Assembly (NCBI GenBank): GCA_963082975.1
Contig: OY720344.1
Span: 69,158,546 to 69,222,545, forward strand
Direction: 5' to 3'
Length of the DNA: 64,000 nucleotides
From: Labia minor
Taxonomy: Eukaryota; Arthropoda; Insecta; Dermaptera; Spongiphoridae
A program made the translations under genes and the position numbers. Numbering within the stretch: the first letter of the stretch is position 1; each line of letters starts with the position of its first letter. The notes beneath the pieces were generated by a model that saw only the letters and a list, made by a program, of their open reading frames with translations, was not told the DNA's origin and made no database searches. Positions 35,207 to 46,326 of this stretch are shown piece by piece.

Positions 35207-35770
35207 CTACTCTATCATCATATCTACATTGCCTGTACTATTGTCGGTTGGTGCTTCAATTGGTAATACTGATATTAATGGCTTGTGATAACTAAAATAA
35301 GATATATATGTTCGTGATTCGATATTTTCTATATAACGTGTAAAAACAGCATCTATTGTAGTTCCAGATTTTGTTGTTGATTCCTTGGGATCGTTATTTA
35401 TAAGCAGACCAAATGTTTCTCGAAGAAAGTTGATCAACGGCAACGAATCATCTCAGATCCAAAATTTACATTAAAATCTCCCCCGAGAATTAGAGGGATT
35501 TTATCTTCGCCTCGTTCAAGTGCATTAGCACCTGTGTGGCTATAAACCAGTAGTGAAATAAATAATATCGTCTAAATTTTGGTCGTTATTTTTTTTCGGC
35601 ATAGTGAAATCTGTGGAGTAGAGAAAAGCAGTTTTAAATGCAATAATAATTTTAAATTGATTTAGTAGTGTTAAAGTAATGTTGAGATTCGGATAAATAA
35701 CGTGAATGGTCATCGACGCACATAACTGTATGTGTTGGCGTGTGAATCGCCGACCATGTTCACACACACA
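35207..35770 (-). pseudogene. Helentron endonuclease (EEP) domain fragment, broken
   Basis: On the minus strand the phrases LERGEDKIPLILGGDFNVNF and PLINFLRETFGLLINNDPKE, then STTKSGTTIDAVFTRYIENI and YISYFSYHKPLISVLP, match the apurinic-like endonuclease/exonuclease/phosphatase domain carried by Helentron-type rolling-circle transposons. GDFN is the catalytic signature. A frame change separates the GDFN part from the rest, and the upstream part (to about 35770) is interrupted. No Rep or helicase domain is in the window. Confidence 0.65.
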
Positions 35771-35837
35771 ATTACATGCGTCGGTATGCGTGCACGCTGT
35801 ATATTTGACTTGAGAATTTTAATTATTTCACGATATA

Positions 35838-36885
35838 TATCTTATCTTATAATGCTAGCTAAAATTGTATATATCTATCTATTTATCTATAACCATTGGT
35901 TCTCAAAAACCGCTCTAACGATTTTTTTCAAATTCACACTAGATATAGTATTTATAAAGAAAAATTGAGTTTTATTGATTACATCTCTTGAAACTTATAG
36001 CTTCATTATTAATTTCTTAATTGAAAATTATATATGGGTGACGTAAATGGCATCCATTTTGAAATTTTACTCCCGCCTTTTTTTAATTTTGTATTAATAT
36101 TTTTTTTATATTTAAAATATTTTAAAATTTATAATTTAATTTCGAAATAAAATTAAAAATATTTATTTTTAATAAAATATATATATATATTTATTAATCC
36201 CGCTTTTTTTTTAAATGATATTGTATTAACATTTTTTTATATTTAAAATATTTTAAAATTCATTATTTAATTTCGAAATTTTATATTTAAAATATTTTAA
36301 AATTTATTATTTAATTTCGAAATAAAATTAAAAATATTTATTTTTAATAAAATATATATATATATTTATTAATCCCGCTTTTTTTTAAATGATATTGTAT
36401 TAACATTTTTTTATATTTAAAATATTTTAAAATTCATTATTTAATTTCGAAATAAAATTAAAAATATTTATTTTTAATAAAATATATATATATTTATTAA
36501 TCTCTCTCAAAAAAAAACAACAAAACAAATAAATGTCTTTGAAAGATGGTAAAAATATCTTTGTAATTATCAAAATATCATAGACCAGCAGTAAGAACAA
36601 TTGTTTTTACTCCCCGAGTTCGAAGGATCGAAACTCGCCGCGTGCATTTTTTTTTTATCTATTTTCGTGATTTATTTATTCATTGTTCTTTTATTAATTA
36701 AGTTTTAGATAGTTTTATAATTTTTAATATTTTTTCAATAAAATATTATTTAATACATTTAATAATTGTAATAAATAATTAAAGAATTGTATATCAATAT
36801 TTTTTAAAGAGTAGAGCGAGCTCGGTGTCTCAGGTATTAATATTACCAGCCAAATCCAATAATAATGAATCATTTTTAACTATCT
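35838..36885 (+). mobile_element. Repeat family E, first copy, with tandem array
   Basis: From ATCTTATCTTATAATGCTAG to GAATCATTTTT this matches 39150-39770 plus 40540-40712 in the same orientation, over blocks such as GGTTCTCAAAAACCGCTCTA, CGAAACTCGCCG and GGTATTAATATTACCAGCC. Inside, 36055-36505 is a tandem array of roughly 2.7 units (about 175 bp, one shortened to 45 bp) with TTTAATTTCGAAATAAAATT and TTATTAATCCCGCTTTTTTT. A tRNA-like stretch (GACCAGCAGTAAGAAC, B-box-like GGATCGAAACTC) lies at about 36581-36645. Confidence 0.6.
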
Positions 36886-36989
36886 CGCCAGAGATAGTAT
36901 TGCGATCACGAAAATTTTCGATGTTGAGATTTTGATGTTTTTATACTTTTTGAAGGTTCCTGAATCATTTTCACTAAGGTTGAGAAAAA

Positions 36990-37026
<37 letters not shown>

Positions 37027-37440
37027 AGGCAAGATTACGCAAAAACGGTTTGAGCTAGAATGATGAAATTTGGTACATGGACATTATTCAAAATTCATAG
37101 TTTTTTATCAACTTTTGAGAAATGTAGCTCAACCGGAAGAGGGTCATTACCTACAACGTTTTGATTTTTTTTCCTCTAAAGTGACCGTAAAAATAAAGAT
37201 ATATGTTTGATAATTTTTCACATGATTAATAATTGTATAAAACTGCTATATATAGAATTTCAGCTTGATTGATTAGCTGAAATTACCAGAATTAATTTTT
37301 TAACACTGCAAATCTCACGCGCCAACACGTGACGTGGTGCCATCAACAAAAAGCCAAACATGCGCTGGTTTAATATTTATTATTTATTATTTATAATTTA
37401 TAATTAATTAAATTTAATAATAATTTTTAAATAATATAAA
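36877..37440 (+). mobile_element. Repeat family F, copy 1 (right end lost)
   Basis: It starts with the palindrome CTATCTCGCCAGAGATAG and contains GAAAATTTTCGATGTTGAGA, a (TG)n run at 36991-37022, AAACGGTTTGAGCTAGAATG, ATGAAATTTGGTACATGG and CAAATCTCACGCGCCAACAC. It matches copies at 43934 and 44546 but lacks their GCGAGATAGTCGAGTGG end. No coding capacity. Confidence 0.7.
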
Positions 37441-37726
37441 TAATATTTAATTATAATCTAATCAAAGAAAATAAAAGTTTGAATCTATTTGATAGTTGAT
37501 CTTTTTACATATAATTAATCTCAAATTAAATATTTTTTAATATTAAAAAAAAATAACAAATTTCATATGTATATTTATTTTTATAAATGTTTAGGCAAAT
37601 TTTGAAATTAATATATATTTAAATTCAAATTGTATTTAATTGCGATATCTACTGGACAAGGTGGAGATCTCGCCCTCTTTTGATCATAAGTCATACTAAT
37701 TTTTATTCTTTGACCCAGTAGAAGCT

Positions 37727-39140
37727 GAGAAATATTATTCCGCCTCAACGTACTCGCGCGCATGCGCGCCATGGACTTTGGACCAGGCGAGTGGGTATTA
37801 GAACGAAAGACAGCACAAAAGCAAGACGCTGATAGCCTCTTTATCAAGAACGAAAGACCGGACAAAAGAAAGACGCAGATAGCCTCTCTCTCAAGAACGA
37901 AACACCGCACAAAAGAGAGACGGAGATAGAGGCTATCTCATTCTCACTCGTTATATCTATATCTTTTTTCTCTCTTGCGTTACGAATGCGTTACGAAATT
38001 TCAATTTTTCAATTCACTCTCCATTCTCAACCAAATGTCAGGACGCCGCTAAAGAAGTTTCACTTCAAAAAATAAACACATTTTGCAATTTCCCAGAAAG
38101 GCTTATAATGTCAAGCTCCCACATGTGTCCATTACAATTAAGAATAAGTAAGTTATGTTTGTCACGTTCACACTTCCACATGTGAACATTACAATTGAAA
38201 TAGTAAGTTTATGATTCGACATAATTTGCAATGTATCAATCAACCTCTTAAAATTAAGGTTCTTAGCATTTAGCAGGTAAAACACTTGGCGAGAGTCATT
38301 CAATTGAAAATTGCAAGGGTGGACTTGTTAATTGTATGTGCTTGGAAATATTCTTTGTAGGAGAGGGCAGTGTGGTTTATTTTTCTCTATTTCTCTCTCA
38401 CTCACACTCTCAACTAAAATTTATCTTATTCTCTAGATTGTAAGAAGTTTCACTTCCGCCACGTGTACGATGCTGCACATTTTGCTTTTATTAAATAAAT
38501 CATTTTTAGTTATAATTTTATATAAGCATTTTTTAATTGAACCTATTCAATCTTGTCATTCCCTAATCAACCTACGCGGTTTCAATAACCCTTTTAATTA
38601 TTCTAAATTCAATCCAGAGTGCTACCAATTAATTAAACTTATTTTTAACCCAATTTTTCTTATAAAATACCTCACCCCTAATATCTTATACACGACAATC
38701 TATATATAAGATGGTAGGTTTAATCAAATGGACTATAGACAGATTTGTTTGCTAAAAACATCTTATTACATTAGAAAAATTTTAAATAATTACAATAAAT
38801 AGAATAATATATTCTTACCTAAAAACAAATTGGTTTTTATAGTCAACAATTCTTATCTTGTTAATAACTAAATAACTTAAGAGTATAACTAATGGTTTTC
38901 AATTTATAAAATCTAATTTAACACACAACAATTCCGTCTCATTATTGTAATACAAAGTTAGAAATTTTAAGTTAATATAATTAATATTATTTATTTATTA
39001 ATATCAATTAATAATATTAATTACTTATAAATAATTCATAATAATAATAAATTGTGATACCAACTTATAAGAATATTAAAATAATATAATTATTATTTTA
39101 CATATATATGAATATAATATAAATATTTTTAATTTTATTT
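37727..39140 (-). mobile_element. Helentron-like module cluster, second copy (order B-C-D-A)
   Basis: Read on the minus strand this holds block B (39140-38900), C (38590-38490), D (38470-38380), a 300-bp spacer and then A (38070-37727). The first cluster has A before B-C-D, so the two are inverted and circularly permuted relative to each other. The spacer (38070-38380) has two related phrases, CCCACATGTGTCCATTACAA and TTCCACATGTGAACATTACA. Ends carry the GAAGTGAAACTTC palindrome. Confidence 0.6.
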
Positions 39141-39149
39141 TAAGAATAG

Positions 39150-40740
39150 ATATCTTATCTTATTATGCTAGCTAAAATTGTATATATGTATTTATCTATA
39201 TATATTGGTTCTCAAAAACCGCTCTAACGATTTTTTTCAAATTCACACTAGATATAGTATTTATAAAGAAAAATTAAGTTTTATTGATGATATCTCTTGA
39301 AACATACAGCTTCATTATTAATTTCTTAATTGAAAATTATATATGGAAAACGTCAAAATTTTTAATACTGCCTGCTAAGACAGTAAAAAAATGACAATTT
39401 TTTATCTAAATACATATAGTCCAGCGGTTGGACTGATGTTTTAACGAGTGGATTTCGTCGGTTCGAAACTCGCCGGGTGAATCGTTATTTAAAAATGAAA
39501 ATAATGATTTTGTTATTTTTTTTTCTTTTTATCTATTGTTTACTTTTTAATAAATTACTATTCTATATTTATTTATTCATTGTTCTTTTATTAATAAAGT
39601 TTTAGATAGTTTTATAAGTTTTAATATTTTTTCAATAAAATATTATTCAATATATTTATTAATATTATTTTATTTATTATTATTGAGTACCCGAAGTTCC
39701 ATTCATTTTAATCAGATTGATGCAATGATGCAACAGTTAATAATTGTAATATTGTAATAAATTTCTATCTTGAAAATTGTTACATATTATTCAGGATATT
39801 TTAAAAACTATTTCTTTCTTTAATTAATATTCATTTTTTCTATAAGTCAGATATATTTCCAAATATTAAATAATTTTTGAAGTGAAAACTTCTTTAGCGG
39901 CGTTGAGCACTTTTGCGGGATGGGGAAAAAGTATAGAACTCGCGTGATCGTGACCAACACCATGAAACCATCTGCTTTCAAATTTCTTATAACAGAGCGC
40001 GAAATTTGAATTGTCATTAGAACTGTTTTATAAATTATCTCTAACATATAAATATATATTTATTATGTAAAGTTCATTTCATATATACATATATAATCAA
40101 AATTATACGAAATGAACTTCACATAATAAATATATATTTTATGTTAGAGATAAGAATTATAAAACAGTTCGTATTGCAATATTTTAAACAAAGTTGTGTA
40201 TTTATATATATATAAATATAAGTTACAAATTTGTTTAAAATATATGTTTAAAATAATATATAAGTTATATATATATACATGCATATGAAATTCATCTTTC
40301 TCGTGAAATAGCGCGAATTTCGTCTGTTTTAAAATTTCTTACGCAGAAGTTTTCACTTCTGTCGGCCAGTCCCACGACTGCCAATTTTGCTTTTTTAATT
40401 CCGAAAAGCTGCAAAGCACGTTTTTTTGTCTTTAGTTTGTTTTATAACCACTTGGGGCGCTAAACAGTTTTTCAAAAAAACACTATAGAAAAAAAATATA
40501 TGTACCTATATATTATATATTTATGTATTATTGAGGAGCACAAGTTCATTAATTTTAATCAGATTGATGCAAATGTGTAACATTTAATAATTGTAATAAA
40601 TAATTAAAGAATTGTGTATCAATATTTTTTAAAGGGTAGAGCGAGAGCTCGGTGTCCCAGGTATTAATATTACCAGCCAAATCCAATAATAATGAATCAT
40701 TTTTTTTAACTTAAGTACCGAGCCGAGGCTCGGGGTCCCG
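39150..40740 (+). mobile_element. Repeat family E, second copy, split by a HINE-like insertion
   Basis: Left part 39150-39770 matches 35838-36770. A tRNA-like stretch (GTCCAGCGGTTGGACTG, GTCGGTTCGAAACTCGCCGG) lies at 39418-39480. The right part 40540-40712 continues the similarity (ATTTAATAATTGTAATAAAT, GGTATTAATATTACCAGCC). The right side ends with a GC-rich hairpin, GTACCGAGCCGAGGCTCGG then GGTCCCGGTAC (40713-40743), of the sort seen at rolling-circle transposon 3' ends. A different element is inserted between the two parts. Confidence 0.6.
39874..40395 (+). mobile_element. HINE/Helentron-like non-autonomous element
   Basis: The 5' end TTTTGAAGTGAAAACTTC then TTTAGCGGCGTTGAGCAC is mirrored near the 3' end by CGCAGAAGTTTTCACTTCTG, then TCGGCCAGTCC. 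The GAAGTGAAAACTTC palindrome at both ends is a subterminal inverted repeat like that of Helentron-derived HINEs (known family feature). Inside, 40020-40080 and 40109-40170 form a 61/62-bp near-perfect inverted repeat beginning GAACTGTTTTATAA. No protein is encoded. Confidence 0.65.
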
Positions 40741-40743
40741 GTA

Positions 40744-42040
40744 CTATATCTAAAAGGCGGTAACTGTGACGTCACATATATACATTTAAATTAAAAAAAA
40801 CTAATGAAGATGATTTTTTCCAGATATGTGATCAATAAAACTAAATAACTTAAGAGTATAACTAATGGTTTTCAATTTATAAAATCTAATTTAACACACA
40901 ACAATTCCGTCTCATTATTGTATTGTAATACAAAGTTAGAAATATTAAGTTTAAAAAAATTAAAAATATTTGAATGTTTAAGTTTATATGTAGCGCCATC
41001 TGTCGATAGTTTTGTGACACTACAGACTTTTACCAAAATATTACTAATTAAATTAATTTTGGATAAATTAATTTTGGATTTAACTATACTAAAACCTTCC
41101 CTGGGATGCCCACAACAATCCCTGAAAGTTTCACCGTAATCGGACGGGTAGTTTTTGAGTATTTGACAGACACACAGACATTGCCATTTATATATATATA
41201 TAGATAGATAGATTGGATTTTTAATTTATTTATTTTAAAATTTCATAATCTAATATTTTATTTTTGCCTTCTATATTATGTTTCAATCTTTGTTCTACAA
41301 CTGGATGTGGATTTGAATTTTCTTTTCCATCCCTCATAAAATGATCTACATAGTACTGCTCACCAAATGTAAATAATAATTGTTATTTATTTAGCATGGC
41401 ACATTTTAATTAAAATTTTATTAATTAATCCCGATGGTAAATGTTTAAAGTAAAGTATATTTTAATTTAAATTGATTTTCTTTTTTGATAATAATCATTA
41501 AAGAATTATATTATAGAATTATTTAGTGAGATCAGGGAATTTCAGAGCATATCTGCCTAAAGAATGAGCATTGATTGAGGAGGCAGAAATGTATTTTTAG
41601 AATTGGTAGGTTTTGGATTTTATTGTCAATAAAGTAATTTTTGCTGAAATTTTACCTGATTTAAAGTGAATTTTATGAAGCTCTTAAATATGAGTATAAA
41701 TTTTCATCAATTCAAATTTTCCTATCTTCAAAATTTATTAAGACAAATTATGTTATGAAAAAATTATACATAAATACATAAATTACAATCTCCAAGTTCA
41801 TTAATTATTATAAAAATTTTTGAAAAATAAAAATTCTTCAAAATCAGGTTAATTATTAATAATTATTTTTATAAATTAATCATTTAAATAATTAATAATT
41901 AATCATAGGTGAATGAGAATTTCACCCGATTTCATTAAATATATTCTTAATAGAAATAAAAGTATATTTTATGTAGAAATAAATATTTCACGGGATTACA
42001 TTGAAATTTTTAAATATAAAATTAATGAATTGTTTATATA
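40744..42040. repeat. Block B fragment, LINE/SINE tail and AT-rich spacer
   Basis: 40845-40955 repeats the edge of block B in the same orientation as 38871-38975 (ATAACTTAAGAGTATAACTA, CACAACAATTCCGTCTCATT). 40990-41040 has TAGCGCCATCTGTCGATAG, common in arthropod retroposons. 41093-41217 is the third copy of the AAACCTTCCCTGGG tail, ending in (TAGA)n. 41220-42040 is AT-rich with nothing recognised. Confidence 0.5.
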
Positions 42041-42770
42041 ACTAGCTGCTCAGAGCGCCTTCGGCGCTCTTCACACCTAGACGGGGGCTCTGCCCCCTGT
42101 ACCCCCGAGTGGATTTGGTTGAAAGTAGTAAGACTTTTCTTGACTTTTTCCTCTCCCATTCTAGCCACATGCCCTGCCTATCGCAGCTTTTTCGCTTTTA
42201 TAACCCTAACTATTTCTGAAGATGCATAGAGGTCATGCAATTCATCATTATGCAATCTCCGCCATTCCCCGATGACCTCAACTTTCTTTGGCCAATAAAT
42301 GTTGGGAAGAATCCTTTTCTCAAATACTCTGAATCTACTCTCATCTCCCAGAGTCATAGACCATGCCTCCCACCCATATAATACAACAGGCAAAATAATT
42401 GTTTTATATATTTTAATTTTGATTCTCTTTGATAATAATTTTGATGAGATAAGCCTTTTTACTGCATGATACCAGGTGTTTCCTGATTGCAATATCGATT
42501 TAAATTCTTCCCAAATATTATTATCCTTTGTGATTACATTCAATTTTTCTACATATTCAAATTCTACATTTTGTATATTAAGATTTTGTATGTTAATACT
42601 GTTCCTCTTTGTTACTAAATATTTTTTCAAACCCCATCTCTTTTCCTACCTCGATTAATTTTTCCTCAGTATCTTTAATTGCAATTCCCGAATCTCCTAT
42701 TATATTTAAGTCGTCTGGGTAACCTAATATTTTACAATTGATTCTCCCATCTTAATCTTTCTTTAATACC
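42041..42770 (-). mobile_element. LINE, 3' third with RT C-terminal region, broken
   Basis: On the minus strand a reverse-transcriptase end is readable: KILGYPDDLNIIGDSGIAIK (motif C, normally YADD, here YPDD), EEKLIEVGKEMGF, a frame change, then the frame 42630-42178 with KIYKTIILPVVLYGWEAWSM, FEKRILPNIYWPK and GEWRRLHNDELHDLYASSEI and VRVIKAKKLR. The 3' UTR follows with GGGGGCAGAGCCCCCGTCTA and ends GAGCAGCTAGT. 5' truncated, at least one frameshift, mutated active site: dead. The clade is not assigned. Confidence 0.8.
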
Positions 42771-43933
42771 TTCTAGACAAATTTGGAGATCAAAATTTGA
42801 AAAAGTTTATCCGGATCTATTGAGACATACATATGTATGTTTTACTAAAGTCTACAAATAATTAGTGAACAGAAATATTGAATTCGCGGTTTTTTTTTCT
42901 AATATCTGTCATAATGAAAATATCTTAATTAATGTTGATCGATTTGGCCTGAACCCGCAATGATATCTCCTAATATTTCCTCCGCCTATGGTTCGTAAGT
43001 ATTGTATATGTTTTAATAGAGAAATAGAGTATAATATTTCTTGATCATTGCATTTTGATATTTTATTTTCATTGATTGATTTTTATTGAATTTTTTTAAT
43101 TATAATGAAATTTGAGAAAATTAGAGACTTGAGACAATTTATAAAAAATAACGGTATAAAACTATAGATAAATTAACAATATATACATTCATTAATAGTA
43201 TTTATTTAAATTGATTGATTTATTTGTATTTTTATTATTAAGTTCATCTATTCATTTTTTTAGATCATAGTGTTAATTTCCTTCTAAAGTCACTTTTGGA
43301 TTCTAGAGGTCATGAAACGCAAAGATATGCAAAAAATTTTAAATTCTGAGAAATGTACAGACAAAAACCTTTTTTTATATATATAGATTATAAATTCTTA
43401 TCATATAGTCTTGTAGTACACACAAAAATTAATTTTTTATTTCATACAAAATCATTTAAAACTTTTCTATTATTTTGGATGTTCCAAATAGAGTGTTATC
43501 TTTCAATTTGTTTTTTTATATTTGAATGGCCCAAATATTAATATTAGAGCTTGAACTGACTCATTCACTAAACTATATAAATATTTACCTAGACGGTTAG
43601 TGTAATTGAATTGGCCTTCTTTCTCTTGGCATTCGAAAATGACTTATATTATAAATATATACTAATTGTTCATTTAACCATTTAATGAAATACATAATAT
43701 AATATTTTTTTATTGTGATTGAATGAATGACAGTTAATTTCATTCATGATTATTCTAACATGATAATTAATCTATGCTTTAAATGGTTCATTGAATTTAC
43801 CTGTAAATAATACAATGAACTTTTTCTTTATTAAATAATTATTGATTATATCATAAAAAAATTATATATTATATAAACCTAAACGTACAATTGTATATAA
43901 ATATTTGTATATATTACTCTAAACAAGTCTCAT
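42771..43933. other. AT-rich spacer
   Basis: No gene or repeat recognised. 43340-43390 (GAGAAATGTACAGACAAAAA, then TATATATATAGATT) may be a decayed retroposon tail. Confidence 0.3.
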
Positions 43934-45365
43934 GTTTACTATCTCGCCAGAGATAGTATTGCGATCATGAAAATTTTCGATGTTGAGATTTTGATGTTTT
44001 TATACGTTTTGAAGGTTCCTGAATCATTTTCACTAAGGTTGAGAAAAATGTCTGTGTGTGTGTGTGTGTGTGTATGTGTGTATGTATGTAGACAAGATTA
44101 CGCAAAAACGGTTTGAGCTAGAATGATGGAATTTGGTACATGGACATTATTCAAAATTCATAGTTTTTTATCAACTTTTGAGAAATGTAGCTCAACCGGA
44201 AGAGGGTCATTACCTACAACGTTTTGATTTTTTTTCCTCTAAAGTGACCGTAAAAATAAAAATATATGTTCGATAATTTTTCACATGATTAATAATTGTA
44301 TAAAACTGCTATATATAGAATTTCAGCTTGATTGAATTGCTGAAAGTACCAGAATTAATTTTTAACACTGCAAATCTCACGCGCCAACACGTGCCATGGT
44401 GCCATCAATAAAAAGCCAAACATGCGCTGGTTTAATATTTATTATTTATAATTTATAATTAATTAAATTTAATTTAAATATAATATATTATGTTATTTAA
44501 TCCAATTCAAATTGCGAGATAGTCGAGTGGAGACACTCCAGCTAATTTACTATCTCGCCAGAGATAATATTGCGATCACGAAAATTTTAGATTTCGAGAT
44601 TTTGATATTTTTATACGTTTTGAAGATCCCTGAGTCATTTTCACTAAGGTTGAGAAAAATATCTGTGTATATGTGTCTGTGCGTGTATGTGGATATGTAG
44701 ACAAGATTCCGCAAAAACCGTTTGAGCTAGAATAATGAAATTTGGTAACGGGTATTATTCAAAATTCGTAGATTTCTATCAACTTTTGAGAAATGTAGCT
44801 CATCCGGAAGAGAGTCATTACCTACCACGTTTTGATTTTTGTTCCTCTAAACCAGTGATTCTCAACCACTGTGTCGCGGCACTTTAGTGTGCCGCGAGAT
44901 TATGAGGTTCTTAAAAATTTCCAACTTTTTTTCCAATATGGTTCTAAAAAAAAGTAAATTATTTTTGGGATCACTTTTTTCAATATGGTAAACTTTTACA
45001 CTTTTTTGGGATCACTACAAATTTTTAAACCTTTAAAAGTGTGCCACGGTAAAAAAAAAAGGTTGAGAATCACTGCTCTAAACTGATCGTAAAAATAAAG
45101 ATATATGTTTGATAGATTTTCACATGATTAAAAAGTGTCTATATACAGAATTTCAGCTTGATTGAATCGCTAAAATCACCGGAATTAATTTTTTAACACG
45201 TTGACTAGCAATCACGCACCAGCACGTGACTTGGTGCCTTCAACAAAGAGCCAAACACGTGCTGGTTTAATAAATATTAATTTTAATTTATAATTTAATT
45301 TGAATATAATATGTTAATTAATCCAATTCAAATTTGCGAGATAGTCGAGTGGAGTCGACACTCCA
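43934..45365 (+). mobile_element. Repeat family F, head-to-tail dimer (copies 2 and 3)
   Basis: Copy 2 runs 43934-44541 and copy 3 44546-45365 (with a 231-bp insertion). Each starts TTTACTATCTCGCCAGAGAT and ends GCGAGATAGTCGAGTGGAG then CACTCCAG. They are separated by only a few bases. Copy 2 is closer to the 36.9-kb copy than to copy 3, so the dimer was not made by a fresh duplication. The terminal GAGTG-GAGA-CACTC hairpin followed by CCAG or (at 21139) CTAG is reminiscent of a Helitron 3' end, but the insertion-site rule does not clearly fit. Confidence 0.7.
44853..45075. mobile_element. hAT MITE nested in repeat family F
   Basis: 223 bp bounded by CAGTGATTCTCAACC and its exact inverse GGTTGAGAATCACTG, with an 8-bp target duplication CTCTAAAC at 44845-44852 and 45076-45083. 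The sister repeat at about 44238 has the uninterrupted site (CCTCTAAAGTGACCG). The internal part has GTGTGCCGCGAG / GTGTGCCACGG. Both the ends and the 8-bp duplication are diagnostic for hAT. Confidence 0.92.
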
Positions 45366-45853
45366 GATTTTTTTATTTAAATTTTCTGACAAAATTTTTC
45401 ATAAAAGATTAATTATATAGAATGTAATTCTCTATAAATTGTTTCATCTAAAATTATCTATATTTTTGAAATTTTAGGAAATATGGTCATTTTAATTTGT
45501 TAATATTTATTTATTTATTTATGAATGGATTAGAGCGAAAATGTTGCCAGCACGTTATGGGCCCAATAGAATCTTATATATAAAATTTAGTTATGATTCG
45601 CTTGACCGTTTGAATGAAATTCTGTTCACAATATTTCTGCCATACACACTCATACGTCAACTGGAAAATCACTATTTTGGAATCACAATGATTTGAAACG
45701 TGGAGATCTGTCAAAAACCGCATATCGGTAGTCAATCTGGATTACAATATCTTTAAAATTAAAAATTAAATGCAAGCGTTTTATTTGAGAGATCCCTAGA
45801 AAATTAATTAACTAATTCATTTGAATTAGACTCTTTATTCAAAGTATCTAGAC
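45366..45853. other. Spacer between family F dimer and hAT relic
   Basis: No gene recognised. The less AT-rich part (45540-45740, GTTGCCAGCACGTTATGGGC) has no known signature. Confidence 0.3.
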
Positions 45854-46318
45854 CAGAGGTTCTTAAACTGTGGTCCGCGGACCCCTGGGGGTCCGCGAAG
45901 CCTTTACTGGGGGTCCGCAAAGCCATCGTACAGGTGCACGAGAAAATGATGAGTCGGTTAAAACTTTATTTAATATAAAAGAAGCGATGGCATGGCTTTG
46001 TGAGGAAACAGAGATCAAATACCCAAATTCAACGAAATGTGCAAGAAAACTATTGCTACCGTTTCCATCTTCATATTTAGCAGAATTTTCTTTCTTCAAT
46101 ATTATAATTTCTAATAAAATGTGTTCTACAATATGCAAAAAAATCGTTATTCACCAATCACTGTTAGAAATATTCATCATATATCCTTGTTCTTATGAGA
46201 TCGTAAGCCAGAAATTAACTAATAAAATGACGTAAAGTACCTAAAGTTGGAATGGGGTCCGTCAAAAAAAATTTTTTCAAGTAGGGGTCCGCAGAGTACA
46301 TAAGATTAAGAACCTCTG
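45854..46318 (+). mobile_element. Deleted hAT element with transposase C-terminal scrap
   Basis: 465 bp bounded by CAGAGGTTCTTAAACTGTGG and inverse CAGAGGTTCTTAATCTTATG, both continuing into CTGCGGACCCC-like sequence, with an exact 8-bp target duplication ATCTAGAC (45846-45853, 46319-46326). The + strand encodes KEAMAWLCEETEIKYPNSTK and CARKLLLPFPSSYLAEFSFF, the conserved dimerisation region of a hAT transposase (usual form LLPFPTSYLVERGFS). Only this part remains. Confidence 0.92.
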
Positions 46319-46326
46319 ATCTAGAC

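Noticed and set aside
36991-37022. Array-like direct repetition (also at 33606, 36055 and 47481) considered as CRISPR.
   Set aside because: These are microsatellites, tandem element units or retroposon tails in a eukaryotic genome; no uniform repeat-spacer structure.
37608-37910. 100-codon minus ORF and its counterpart at 34055-34282, both starting MRCFVL and containing LLSGLSFL.
   Set aside because: Both lie in inverted copies of repeat block A, which has internal GTCTTTCGTTCTTGAG repetition; the frame is not maintained between copies, so it is not a gene.
39418-39480. Possible tRNA or tRNA pseudogene with GGTTCGAAACTC.
   Set aside because: It belongs to repeat family E, also present at 36581-36645 with altered boxes, and stems do not pair properly.
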